From Doris montereyensis (taxonomy: Eukaryota > Mollusca > Gastropoda > Nudibranchia > Dorididae): a stretch of 64,000 bases of DNA. Each line of letters begins with the position of its first letter. Position 1 is the first letter of the stretch. Positions 35,962-63,257 of this stretch are shown one piece after another. Under the pieces are notes generated by a model. The model was not told the origin of the DNA and did not search any database. It was given only the letters and a program-made list of their open reading frames with translations. The translations under genes and the position numbers were made by a program. The stretch spans positions 306,001 through 370,000 of the forward strand of contig JAXRKP010000152.1 in NCBI GenBank assembly GCA_037039925.1, written 5' to 3'.

Positions 35962-38900
35962 ATGTTACACAAGGTGAGATGGTTTGTTTTGCTTGAAATT
36001 GTCAGGTCTCAGACTCTAAATAGTACCCAAATACAAAAATTACTGCATTTTTCTCAGGACATGCTTTTTTTCCTTTTTTTTTACTTCCTTGTTGTGGTGT
36101 AAGTTTCTTCAAGACCATTATGCTTTTTTTCCTTTTTTTTTCCTTCCTTGTTGTGGTGTAAGTTTCTTCAAGACCATTATGACCCATAGAGCCAGAGCAT
36201 ATCCCAATTTTTATAGCGTGAAGTGGAACAGGTGATAATATTCACCTCCTGGACAGAACGCTAGTCTGTCACGCATTTTATGCTCCCAAGCTAGTGCTTG
36301 TACATATTTGCACCTTCATTGAGTGCGAAAAAAACATGTTGAGTGTCTTTCCAAAGGAACACAACGTTGGGTCTGGCTTTGCGAGGATTTGAAGTCTAGC
36401 AGCCTAACCACTTGGCCACAGACGCCACTTGTCGTGTTGTAGGGTGTATTTTTTATTTGTTCTTTGTCTATCTTTTTTAAATTATCCTGATAAGCTGAAA
36501 AAATAAATAAAATGTAGCAACTCTTGTTTTCATATAATATTAATATATCACTTACACTTAACTCACTCAACCCTAATGCTAATATTATCAATATGGTTTC
36601 CACTACGCTGTGGGTGGTTGGCGGGCGCTGATAGTAGGTCCTACTTCTTTCCTTTCACTCTTTTAATTATCTTTCACCTTGCTGTTTCCTCTTTTTTAAT
36701 TCATCATGAGATCACCACTTACGGTGAAACGGTAAATTTCAATCAATCAGTCAATCCTCTTCGCTTCAGCCCTAAGGCTGATACAATCGATAAGGGATTT
36801 CCTTTGCCCTGAGAAAGTCTGTTGAATGACATGAAATATAACAAAATACAGAATGAAAGTTGTAGAGCTCTATCTCAGAACTTAACTTAAATTAGTCTCG
36901 TCATTTCCTTATCTTTATGTGGTATTGGTGGTCTAGCAGCTTAGTTGCCGGACTTGAGATCATGGGGTGTTGGATTCGAATAATAGCAATGCTGGGTCTG
37001 ACGTAGTGTTCTTTTGGAAAGACACTTAACATGCAATTCTCCCGCCCGACCCAGGTGCAAATAGCTACCAACAACAGCTTGGAAATAAAAATTTGAGACA
37101 GACTAGTGTTCTGTTCCGGAGGTGATTATCATCACCTGTTCCGCTTCATGCAATAGAAACTGGGATAAGCTCCGGCTCTATGGGCCGTAATGGCCTTGAA
37201 GGAACTTTATTCCTATGTTTCCTGATTTGTGAATTTCTGAAAAAGTGGTAAAATTCCATAGACTGATTCAACAAGACAATATGGAATCCCAGACTTAGGG
37301 GTTGAGTCAGTTAGCTTTATGACTTTTTTGTTTGTTTTTAGAGCTGAATGTGTTCTTTTTATTTCTCCTGAATTATTAATTTATTTTGTGATCATTTCTG
37401 TTCTCCTCAATTGAATAAAAGTCGATTAATTTTTGTTTCAGTCTACATTTCATTTGCATAACGGAGATGTCGTCCTGTTCAAAAATTGGGTCTTGACAGG
37501 ACCAAAGGGTGAGTTGATGTGACAGATGATATTATAGTAGTTTCATTTTCCTCTCATTTTTTTCATGAACAAAACCCATAACCCAGTGTAGAAGATGGAA
37601 CGACAGAAAGATCAATCCATACAAACAAAATTTTAATTACGTAAAGATATCACTAAATGAACAAACTTGTCAAGTTCATCAGCCATCTCCTTCCCATTTG
37701 TTTAATTATTCATGGTATGCATTCGCACAAACACACTGGCAAACATACTTAAACAAATATTTTAACATTCAGAAAGATATAATTGCCATTTTCATTTCAA
37801 AATTGAATTGCAGTTTTACCAAATTCCCGGTTATTCCAATTTAAAAAAAAAAAATTCTGTTTATTTGAACTGGTTAATCCATATTTCTTTTCGGGTTAAT
37901 GGATAAAAAAATAAATAAATTTGATTGAAGCAATTCTCATCCTAAATCAAAGCGAAACTTCACAATAGTGTCACATAAAAGCCCGCCCTGGTTAATTTCG
38001 ATTAATGTAAACAAATACATACCACACCAGTCAACACAGTATTGCTACACAAGTAACACCATTCACGTTGTCACCGGTTGTGACGTAACTAAGTCTATTG
38101 TAGTGAAGCGGCCATAGTGACGTAGTGGGTGGTGGACCAAGGTGTAATGAACGTCAAAGAAGAGTGTGCTTCAAGCCGTCTAGAGAAAAAAAATAAAAGG
38201 AAATGACCTAAATGACGTGGCGATTCCAGCCGCCCAGGCCTGTAGGGTTCTAATACTTGTCATGCATTTAATTTATTCCGTCTGGTCGATCAGGATAAAT
38301 TTGGCGCAAGTCGTAGATTAATCAGTTGTCAAGATGTCTTCACACAAGCAAAAAAATCTTGAAATAAACAACTCAAGGTCATTGACATATTAAACACCCG
38401 ACACCTGTAACCAGATCAAAATAAGGCATTTCCAGTCAATTGAAATTCCCAGTTAATCCAAATTTGTTGCCTGTTTCCGCACAATTTGAATTAAACGGGT
38501 TTAACCGTACAACCTCTGTGCAGATGATAGTGTGAGCAAAGTTAGGCATTTTTTTAAATTATGTGATATATAGTTAGTCTTGATTTTGACTTTTGTTTAT
38601 AAAGTGATATGTCGAGCGGTGAAAGTCGCAAACCGTGTAAGTCTGAAATTAGTAACGTCCTTTTTTCCGTTTTAGGAAGCCCCTATGCTTCGTCTAGATA
38701 GGATTCCATGTCACAAGAACCAATAGAAACCCGTTTAAAAACCATAGGAGCAATCCATGTACCCCTATTGGGTCTAGTTTTTGACACTGGCAAATCATGC
38801 ATGTCTGTGAAAATAGATTAAAATACGCAGCATCTTTTTCTTTGATTTCTTCAATACATCCAAAATTTTGTAGAAAGAATATTTTAGAAAAACAAAAATG

Positions 38901-39601
38901 TTATAAGGAGCATTTGTTATTTAAATGAAGGCTTAAACTGTTATTTCATTACTTTTCAGTGATTGATTTCAGTAATACGTTTGTGAGAGTGGCGATTCAT
39001 TGATGGCTTTCCAAGCTCATTGATTTGGGTTTATTTTGTCAACGAAATTATGAAATGTGCCATGAAAAGGAATTTTTAGGATTTTGGATTTTTTCTTTGT
39101 TTTGAACAGAAACTTACTTATCTTGCATTTTATTGGCCTTTTTGGGGATCACCTATCAAGGAATTCGATTTGCTCGACAACAGTATGGCAGACGATGTCA
39201 CAATTTACAGTGCCAGTAAGTTTCAAAAGTATTTTCAGCTTACTAACCTCTTCTTTTTCTTTGCCCTGTAGAATATTGTATCATGTGATTGTCATAATTT
39301 AGAGATCTAAGGTTTTATTTTTGATTTTTCTCATTCTTTTTATAGCTATTCATATCATGGATCATCATGTACTAGTATATTAGTTCAGAAGCACAGCATA
39401 AGTCTCACAGATTGAAACTCTGAAGTTTAATTTCTGATAGGACTGGAAAGAACGTATATCATGGTTTTTCATATTTTTCTTCATCTTTTCCCTTTGTCTT
39501 CCTCATCTTGCTCCTTTTTTTCTTTCTCCTTCTTCCTCATCTTGCTCCTTCTTTTCTTCCTCTTCTCCTCCTCCTTCTTTCTCTTCTCCTCCTCCTTCTC
39601 C

Positions 39602-39632
<31 letters not shown>

Positions 39633-41025
39633 TCCTTTCAAATCTTTTGCAATCCCGCCAGCTCATCCAGACCAATAATTTAGCTGTTTTTCAAATATAA
39701 AAAAGATTTTGTCTGCCTCACTCAATTCAGTGTCTGGGCTGTTTCCGAAAATCAAGCAAAGGTTTAGATTCAGAATTGTGCAGATCTAGGATACACTGAG
39801 AAAAAATGTATTATAACTAAAGCTACTTGACAAACATTGTTGGTGAAACTCCTTTTTTAACTTGCTGAGTGCCACCCATTTTGGATATTTGCCAGACGAA
39901 GAATGCCAGCCATTTGAATATGCTTTAAAAAAATCACTGTTACCTTAGATGAATAGAAAAGTCAAGAAGCATGTTGACCTGCTTGAGCAGCTTTTTTCAG
40001 TGATATAAAATATTTGTATGTGAGTTCTTGTTATTCTTTGTCTACTCATGGATGAAATAGGATAAATTACAATAAAAAGAAAATAATTTCAATCATCATG
40101 GGGGTTGGTCATGGAACTAGATCTATTTCAACCTGAGGGTTTTGATTTCTTTTGTGATTGTGTTTTTTTTTTTTTAGATCCTAGATCGATGTAGGACTAT
40201 ATAAATTCATCATTTTCGCTTAGGATTCTTCTTATCCTCTTTCTTTCTTCTTTTGGCGTGACTTCTAAGTTTCTTCACTTTCCGTCGAAAGAAGAAGTCG
40301 ATAGGCACGAGTAATAAATACTGAGTATTAAATGAATCTAGACACTTGATTACTCTGATAAGTGTGATTATGACATAAGTATGCTATGGCTGGAAAATGG
40401 ATGTTGATGGTAGAAAAAATTGCAAATTATGCAACCAACTGTAGCCAGCCTTGACATTCGACTATTGCGGCTGGTCTGTTGATACTCGGCAATTATATGA
40501 TCCTCAGTGAGTTAAGGAGTATAGTTAGAGGGTTCATAGTTCACTTTCCTTTCATGGCCAGGCAATGGATGCCAATGTGGAAGCCACTGGTTGATTCTAT
40601 TTAGTGTTCATGTTTTTGTCTGTTTGTTTACTTATATTTGTCTCGTCTTCACCCCCATTGGGGTTCTATAGTTCTAACATCTATGTCATGTCTCTCAACG
40701 TGGCTTCTTGTCTCACTGTTTATCTTCAATTTATTGCATTAACACAATGTGTTAATAATTATTTGTGATTTAAACCTCTGTCCACAGACGTTACATGCTC
40801 AACAAAGGTCACATTTTTCAAACAATCATGTACGTTATACAGTTTATTTGGGGTTATTTCCTGATGCTGGCGGTCATGACCTTCAACCTGTGGATTCTGG
40901 TGGCCGTCTTGTTGGGTTTTGGTATCGGCTACTTTTTCTTTGGCTGGGGTGAATTTGAAGACAGACGGTGCCAAAAACCTGGAGCCATGCCCCCTCGACA
41001 TACTTGTGGGAAAGGGTTGGCCTAA
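35962..41025 (+). CDS. SLC31/CTR-family copper transporter (CTR2-like), four coding exons
   Basis: Exons: 35962-35973, 37442-37508, 39110-39215, 40788-41025; all GT-AG, phases 0, 1, 2, total 423 nt = 140 residues plus TAA. The protein starts MLHKSTFHLHNGDVVLFKNW, with TM1 at about 28-46 (YLSCILLAFLGI), TM2 at about 71-93 and TM3 at about 96-115. TM2 carries the family M-x3-M (M88, M92, in YFLMLAVM), which in CTR proteins binds Cu(I) in the pore, and TM3 carries G-x3-G (G105, G109), used for trimer packing. The N terminus lacks the methionine-rich domain of CTR1 and the length equals that of SLC31A2 (143 aa in human), so I call it CTR2-like. The C terminus (RRCQKPGAMPPRHTC) has a Cys/His pair. 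The same frame is open upstream of the chosen Met, but the start gives the expected spacing to TM1. Confidence 0.9.
36062..36180. repeat. Tandem duplication of about 60 bp at a SINE-A end
   Basis: CTTCCTTGTTGTGGTGTAAG followed by TTTCTTCAAGACCATTATG occurs twice in tandem, in copper transporter intron 1; the second copy runs on into the SINE. Confidence 0.8.
36103..36428 (-). repeat. SINE-A, near full length, reverse
   Basis: The reverse complement contains the head GTGGCCAAGTGGTTAGGCTG, body blocks and the 3' end in family order. It lies in intron 1 of the copper transporter. Confidence 0.85.
36611..36745 (+). repeat. Dispersed repeat family M copy
   Basis: GGTTGGCGGGCGCTGATAG, TAGGTCCTACTTCTTTCC, TTTCACCTTGCTGTTTCCTC and ACGGTAAATTTCAAT in family order. 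Confidence 0.65.
36927..37212 (+). repeat. SINE-A, near full length
   Basis: GGTGGTCTAGCAGCTTAGTT head, GTTGGATTCGAATAATAGC B box, AAAGACACTTAACATGC, and the end GGGCCGTAATGGCCTTGAAG. Same orientation as the host gene, in intron 1. Confidence 0.85.
37812..38515. mobile_element. Possible pogo/Tigger-type non-autonomous element
   Basis: Left end AGTTTTACCAAATTCCCGG plus GGTTATTCCAATTT, and right end AATTTGAATTAAACGGGTTT plus AACCGTACA, are loosely inverted to each other, with further internal GGTTAATCC-type blocks. No coding capacity. Lies in intron 2 of the copper transporter. The call rests on imperfect terminal repeats only. Confidence 0.4.
39480..39645 (+). repeat. Pyrimidine-rich CTT/CTC low-complexity tract
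   Basis: Repeated TTCCTCATCTTGCTCCTT units followed by CTCCTCCTTCTTTCTC and TTCTTCTTCTTC runs; intron 3 of the copper transporter. Confidence 0.85.
40525..40735 (+). repeat. SINE-B copy (diverged)
   Basis: TTTCATGGCCAGGCAATGGA, TATTTGTCTCGTCTTCACC and a closing TTGTCTCACTGTT match the SINE-B body; the A box is eroded. Immediately upstream of the last copper transporter exon. Confidence 0.6.
40788..41025 (+). CDS. Last coding exon of the copper transporter (TM2 and TM3)
   Basis: Begins after CCACAG with one base completing a glutamine codon, then RYMLNKGHIFQTIMYVIQ, YFLMLAVMTFNLWILVA and LLGFGIGYFFFGW. It contains both diagnostic motifs (M-x3-M and G-x3-G) and the stop at 41023-41025. This exon alone identifies the family. 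Confidence 0.92.
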
Positions 41026-41442
41026 CACAAGAGTTGCTGTCACCCTCTGCCGAGTTGGCTGACATTGATGATACCCCATCCTCTTCAGTGAGATGTGACT
41101 GTGACGATACTCGATTATAAATATGGGATTGCAATCTCATTTGTTCGATTTTAAAAGTGTAGTATTTTGTAATGAATGGAAGCTGCTTAATATGAACTTT
41201 AATTACCTGAGTCGTCTTCTTTTATTGCTACACATACGATTTTTATGATCGACAGCACAGTCTATTGATTATGTTATTAGTATTAGCTTTCCCCCCATTA
41301 CTTCAGCTGATGATCCTTTTGTTCAATTAATAAGATCAGTGGTGAATGAGGGCTGGATGGTTTGTGTTGCTAACACAACTATTTCTGACCAATTTAAAAG
41401 TAGCACTCTTGTAGTTGTAGCACTTTCATTGACATTAAGAGG

Positions 41443-41448
41443 AATAAA
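41443..41448 (+). terminator. Candidate poly(A) signal for the copper transporter
   Basis: AATAAA about 420 bp after the stop codon on the gene's strand. Other sites further down cannot be excluded without transcripts. Confidence 0.35.
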
Positions 41449-42940
41449 GAACATGGGAAAAATGTAAAGATTTCAATGTAACAAATGTTCAAATTTAGTA
41501 GACTCCATTAATGTTGGTAATGCTTAACTTTAATAATAATAATAGGCCTACAAAATATGTAAAATAAAAAGTTATGATAAGCAATGTTTCCTCTAAGCTG
41601 TGCGCGTCTGCTTGTACACCAGGGAGAAAAAAATGAACACCAATGAAAAAGAACAATAAAAAGAAACTTATTTATTTGCACACAATTGAGATTTTTTTTC
41701 ATCAAACTTTGCACGTGAGCAAAAATGTATGCACGCAGACTACAAAATAGTAGAGGGAACATTGATGATAAGTATGATTTGTGAAACTTTTGCGTGCAAA
41801 TATCTCATGTTTAGTGAAATTGAACCTTGATCAAACTGAAACTGTCTATGAACAAATTTTTGAATACAACAAAGAAAATCATTTAAAGTTAAATCTGAAT
41901 CTTCTCAAAACCTCCAGAATCTCCAAGAATGTTTGATTTGCTGAGTGTTATGATGAGCCTTGAATGTTAAGCCTATGTAACTTAGTATAAATATCATTTT
42001 TATATTGCTCCTTTCATGGGTCACTGGAACTTTCATGTGTTGTATCACAGATCCATTGCTGATTACATGTTGTTTATTAATGTTATGTAATTGTCTTACA
42101 GTATCATAAGAAGAAAAAATTGGGGGAAAATAAGCAAGTGTGATCCCTGTCTCTTTCAGTAGATTATACACGGTAAAACTATCAGTAAGAACGTTGCCTT
42201 TAGGAGTATGTTGTTTTAAACCAAAGTATTTGAGTTATGTCAAAAATGTACATTGTTGGTTTTTTTTGGTCAAAACATGTAATGCTTTTCTTGTGTTTTG
42301 TTTTCTTGAACAAAGAAAATTGCCATTAATTTCTTTCCTTACGAGATTTCTTGAAACAGATGTATAGTGTCTTGAAAGTGCAACAAAACCCAAGAACAAT
42401 CTTTTCTATATTCTTTGCCCTGATGTCTTGGACATATAACTCCAAAGGATACAAAGGTCATCATGAAAGATTTAATGCAGAGTAAAAACCTAAATTATTG
42501 TAACAACATGAGGAATACTTAACAATTTTTGTTCTCTTATTATAACTACTATAACACAATCCATAGTATTTGTGGTGCATATGCCATGTGTGTATTTATA
42601 TTAAAATGTTTTCTGAAGGTGAATGAGTATGGTACCATAAGGAGTTGTATTCATCTTAACAAAAACATATTTCAAGACAGCCTACCAGTCCCAGCACCAA
42701 TGCCGGAAATATAGGACCAACGTTTTTGACTTGAACAAAATCTGAAGACATTTGTGAATGTAATTAACTTGCACTTGCATATTTGGGTTTTGGTTTTTCT
42801 CTGTCTAGCATTTGAATCTGGATTTGTTGTGGGTTTTTTTTAACGTAACAAAGTATCTTTGACAGGTGTCTGTTGTCAATGCCGGGATATCCATCTTCAG
42901 TTTTGCTCATATGCCAAAATTCATTGACCTTTGGAAGAGG
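41449..42940. other. Intergenic sequence, no gene recognised
   Basis: 3' flank of the copper transporter; short open frames only; one TAGGCCTA word at 41543-41550. Confidence 0.4.
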
Positions 42941-42944
42941 GGGA

Positions 42945-43050
42945 CTTGGCAGTCCAGAGGCAAGGTGTTGGCCTCTCAATCAAAAGGTAGTGGGTTCGAG
43001 CTCCACCGACGGTTGAACAATTTTCTCGAGTCTTTCGACCAAAATTTATG
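42945..43050 (+). repeat. SINE-C head
   Basis: CAGAGGCAAGGTGTTGGCCT and GTAGTGGGTTCGAGCTCC form A-box and B-box-like blocks, followed by a CGACGGTTGAACAATTTTCTC body that matches the diverged 2157 copy (GCCAATGGTGAAACATT). Confidence 0.5.
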
Positions 43051-43534
43051 GTCTCGTCTAGGCTATTGGTGGCTTGGTGGTCTAGTTTAGTGGCCATCTT
43101 GGCAGGTTTAGTTCTGTTGTTGGGATTTACCTTGACTTTGGTCTGTGGATTAGTTTTGTGGTTGGTTAACAACTGGCTTGGGGGTCAAACCAACCATATA
43201 TGACAATTCTTCGTCATAAATATTGCCTTGTCAGAAGAGCTCAGACAATTTATTTATTTATTAATTGAATAATTTAAACTAAATTTCAAATCAACGTGGA
43301 TTTGAAAATGCATGAACTCGTTATAAAGAATACACATGGTATGGTAAGAATATAAAACTTAAAACAAATGTTTCAACTGTGATTCACTAGTGAGTTTGAT
43401 TACTTATTTTTAAAAAGTGATACTTTCATACGTGATGTGTCTATAATATACAAATGTGATGAAATCTCATGAGGCCCACGTATTCCTAGTGCATATCATC
43501 ATGTTGATGTTGAATATATGTATATTTCATTGAC

Positions 43535-44017
43535 TTTCTTTCTTTCTTTATCAGCTTCCATTCTACCTTTCGGTGTATGGGTTCAGATGCCCGAGATGAT
43601 CTTTCTCAAGGATGCCCTGTCCTGGCATTTTCTGTTTCCTTCCAAAAAAGTTAAATTTCTATGTTTCAATGCCTCTTTTATATCTTCTTCCCACTTTCTC
43701 AGAGGTCTGCCTTTTGGTCTTTTACCTTGGGCTTTAGCAATGTGTACTGATTTAGCTATTCTATTGTCATTCATTCTGTTTACATGCTCAAACCATCTCA
43801 AGTGATTTGTTTCTATCTTAGTTTTTATGTCATCTGCTTTGGTTTGATCTCTTATTGTAGTGTTTCTGATTTTGTTTTTAGTTTTCCCTACTACCACTAC
43901 TCCTCTTAGATATTTCATTTCAGCTGCCTGTACTCTACTGTATTCTCTGCTGTCCAAAGTCCAAGTTTCGCTGCCATAGAGGAGAGTAGGACAATAAACT
44001 GTATTGTATACTGCCAT
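43535..44017 (-). mobile_element. LINE-B4, 5'-truncated 3' fragment with near-perfect target-site duplication
   Basis: Minus-strand frame with AVYNTVYCPTLLYGSETWTL, DSREYSRVQAAEMKYLRGV and RKWEEDIKEALKHRNLTF, ending in the GAAA-repeat tail. Flanks TTTCATTGAC (43525-43534) and TTTCATGGAC (44018-44027) differ by one base. A standard 5'-truncated insertion in the space between the two convergent genes. Confidence 0.85.
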
Positions 44018-44029
44018 TTTCATGGACAA

Positions 44030-45090
44030 TTTGATCTTATGTTTTACTCACCAAAAACACAAATTGTTATGCTATTTACGATGTTGTATTTTTTGTTTTT
44101 AAAAGACTACTTCTAATTGCAATTTGTTATTTTTTTCATTTGCTTCTTCTCTTTAATGATATTATAATTATAATTGCTCTACTTGAGTCTTTTGATCAAG
44201 GAGAAAATGTTTTAAGAGTTTCGTATTTGAATTATTATATATATGCCTTAAAAGATGATATGTTTTATTGGGTTTTGGTTTTTCCTCTTGTTTTTGTTAT
44301 TTAAGATTCTTTTGGGGGAAATTTGGATAAAAAACTTGTTAGTGCCATAAAATATTGACTCCTTGACATTCAACTGCTTCACTTTCCATCAACCATTTTT
44401 GCCTCTTGTGATTTTAACAGATCAACAACCCGCCATCCTCCAAAATCTCCTCACAAAGAACAAAACCCCCTCCCAAAAAAAACAAAAAACCCCTCTTATT
44501 TTTCTCCTCCCTCATGTAAAAAATCTGTAAGATGATTCTGTGGTTAAATTAGGATAATTTTGAAATCTCAGAAATATTAAGAAAAGATATTTATGTCATT
44601 AGGGTTTTTTTTTGTTTTTTTTAGGGGGAGTTCATTTTTTATCTAGTTTTGTAGCTGTACAATATATGCATACCATGAAAACTATCAACTTTGTCCGTTT
44701 GACAAATCTCAGTATGGGATTCAGAAAGAAGACTGCCCAGTGTGCTTGACATATGATGATGTGATATTGATTGACTGATTGCTGAAAAATACTGTGTATA
44801 CCTTGAATAGTGAAATTAAAGATTTTTGTGCGTTGTGTGTTCTCATCAGAACAGGACTGATGACATGTATGCACACAATTATTTTCACATGGCAAAAATT
44901 TCACATGACAAAATGACGTATATATAAAGGACATGCTTTTATTTTTATACATTATGTGAAGACGCTATATTAGATGAACATAATATGGTATTGTCAGAAT
45001 CAGTATATGCAAATATTGCATTCTACGACCAGTTCACCCAGGGAAATGAGAGAATAGGATTGAGTAATATTAATATTCAGAAAAAACATA
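44030..45090. other. Intergenic sequence, no gene recognised
   Basis: AT-rich, with poly-T, poly-C and poly-A patches near 44460-44490 and no conserved frames. Confidence 0.4.
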
Positions 45091-45556
45091 GTTCCTCTTG
45101 GGTTTCAACAAATGTATTGTTTTACACTTAACTACTAGTGTTTTAAAAAAAATATTTTCCGTTTTATCTTTTAATTAAATTACTTGATTTTCTCTCCACA
45201 AAAAAAGATGTTTTCATCTTTTAAATATTAATTTTACTCATCAGCAGACAAAGGTTATTTACAAAGCCATTTAATGTTTGCTTTTGGTTGATTTTAAAAT
45301 TAAATCAGTAAACATTTTTTATGTTCCTCTTGAGTTTCAACAAATGTATTGTTTTACACTTAATTACTAGTGTTTTTAAAAAAATATTTTCCATTTTATC
45401 TTTTAATTAAATTACTTGATTTTCTCTCCACAAAAAAAGATGTTTTCATCTTTTAAATATTAATTTTACTCATCAGCAGACAAAGGTTATTTACAAAGCC
45501 ATTTAATGTTTGCTTTTGGTTGATTTTAAAATTAAATCAGTAAACATTTTTTATGT
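45091..45556. repeat. Tandem duplication, 232-bp unit, two copies
   Basis: GTTCCTCTTGGGTTTCAACA at 45091 recurs as GTTCCTCTTGAGTTTCAACA at 45323. The whole following sequence, including CATCAGCAGACAAAGGTTAT, repeats with only a few substitutions and a short A-run difference. Both copies end at AAACATTTTTTATGTT. Confidence 0.95.
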
Positions 45557-45792
45557 TTTATAATCAATGATCACCTTGCATCAATATTGACTTCTTATTG
45601 AGCATTCATTTCCTGTAATGATCTGATTGTATGTGATTGGGATTGTGAAAGGTATTTTATTTAAAAGTTATAAGGAAAGACAAACCTTCATTAAATTTAT
45701 GGTTTGAGATAATGTTTTGTTCTTATGATTTATTGATGGTTGAAGTTCATTGGTGCATGTCTGTCAGTCAGCAAGAAAAATGATTGCAAATT

Positions 45793-45803
<11 letters not shown>

Positions 45804-45881
<78 letters not shown>
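45804..45881. repeat. (AT)n microsatellite
   Basis: About 75 bp of AT repeats with a single ATGAT interruption. Confidence 0.95.
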
Positions 45882-45883
<2 letters not shown>

Positions 45884-46251
45884 GAAGTTGTAGATTACTT
45901 ATAACATACATGTGTATGACTATAATACAATAGGTTAGCAGGCATTTTCTCTCTTCTTCTTGTATGTCACAATATGCAGGATATTTTTTTATCCTATCCA
46001 CATGCACCAATATGTGAATTATTTGAGTTTCGAGTTTGAACACCTAATGTTTGGTTCAGAAATAAACATATACCACAAACATTGATCTAGGGATTTGGGA
46101 TGGAACTTGAATTTTGCCATTGCCAAAGCCAAAGTCAACATATATTTGTAAGCTGTAATCAGCGTAAATGTAATAAATCATCAAGGCTTCATGATCCCCC
46201 CCGGGACTAGATACTCCTGTCAACAGCTTATCTGGTATCAGGGAATGGTTT

Positions 46252-46497
46252 TGTTTAGACTGCCAGACATGGGATCGTAGGGTCATGAATTTGAATCGTA
46301 ACGATGATGTTTCATTCCTTGGAAGAAACATTTACCCTGTTGTTTGTTATGCCTCACTCAGTATAGGTGCATCTGCCAGGAGTAAACTCTGTGCCTAACT
46401 AGAATCCAACAAGTTATGACATGTTTCGTTTCATGTTATAGCAACTAGGAAAGGCTCCAGCTCTCAACTGCCTGTGGTCTAGAGGGGACTGTACTTT
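46252..46497 (+). repeat. SINE-A, diverged
   Basis: ATGAATTTGAATCGTAACG (B box), TTCCTTGGAAGAAACATTTA, and AAAGGCTCCAGCTC then TGCCTGTGGTCT in family order, with substitutions and a deleted 3' end. Confidence 0.55.
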
Positions 46498-46931
46498 ACT
46501 AAGTTAGGCAAGGGCCTGTGAGAGTGAGAGAGAGAGAATTCACAAAGTATGGCAAGAGGGGAGTACTGTGTTAGCCTTTTTAGAGTGAAAGGGGTTGATA
46601 AAGATGATGGAATTTTGATGAAGTGAATTAGAATAGCCACAGAATTCAAATCATTACCAATAAAAAAAAACAAAAACATACTCTTTTATCATTTATTTTA
46701 AAACTTTTTTTATTTAGTTTTATTTCAAAGCCAAAGCGACACAATCAACAAGTCAATACATCATCCCTAGTCACACCTCAACACTATGGCTTATTTCATG
46801 CTTGCCATTATATCCAAACAGGACAACCGCACTAGTATAACATCAGAAATGCTAAATTCAATTCACATACATATTTCCAGATTTAACTTGGTATAAAACA
46901 ATTGTGAGAAGGAATATTATCATTATGTCAA

Positions 46932-46941
46932 TTTATTTATT
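46932..46941 (-). terminator. Poly(A) signals of usp14
   Basis: Two overlapping AATAAA hexamers on the minus strand (TTTATTTATT on the plus strand), 40-50 nt after the usp14 stop codon at 46981-46983. Confidence 0.7.
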
Positions 46942-46980
46942 TTAATTAGTAGAAATGATACTTAAAAAATAAATAAGAGA

Positions 46981-63257
<16,277 letters not shown>

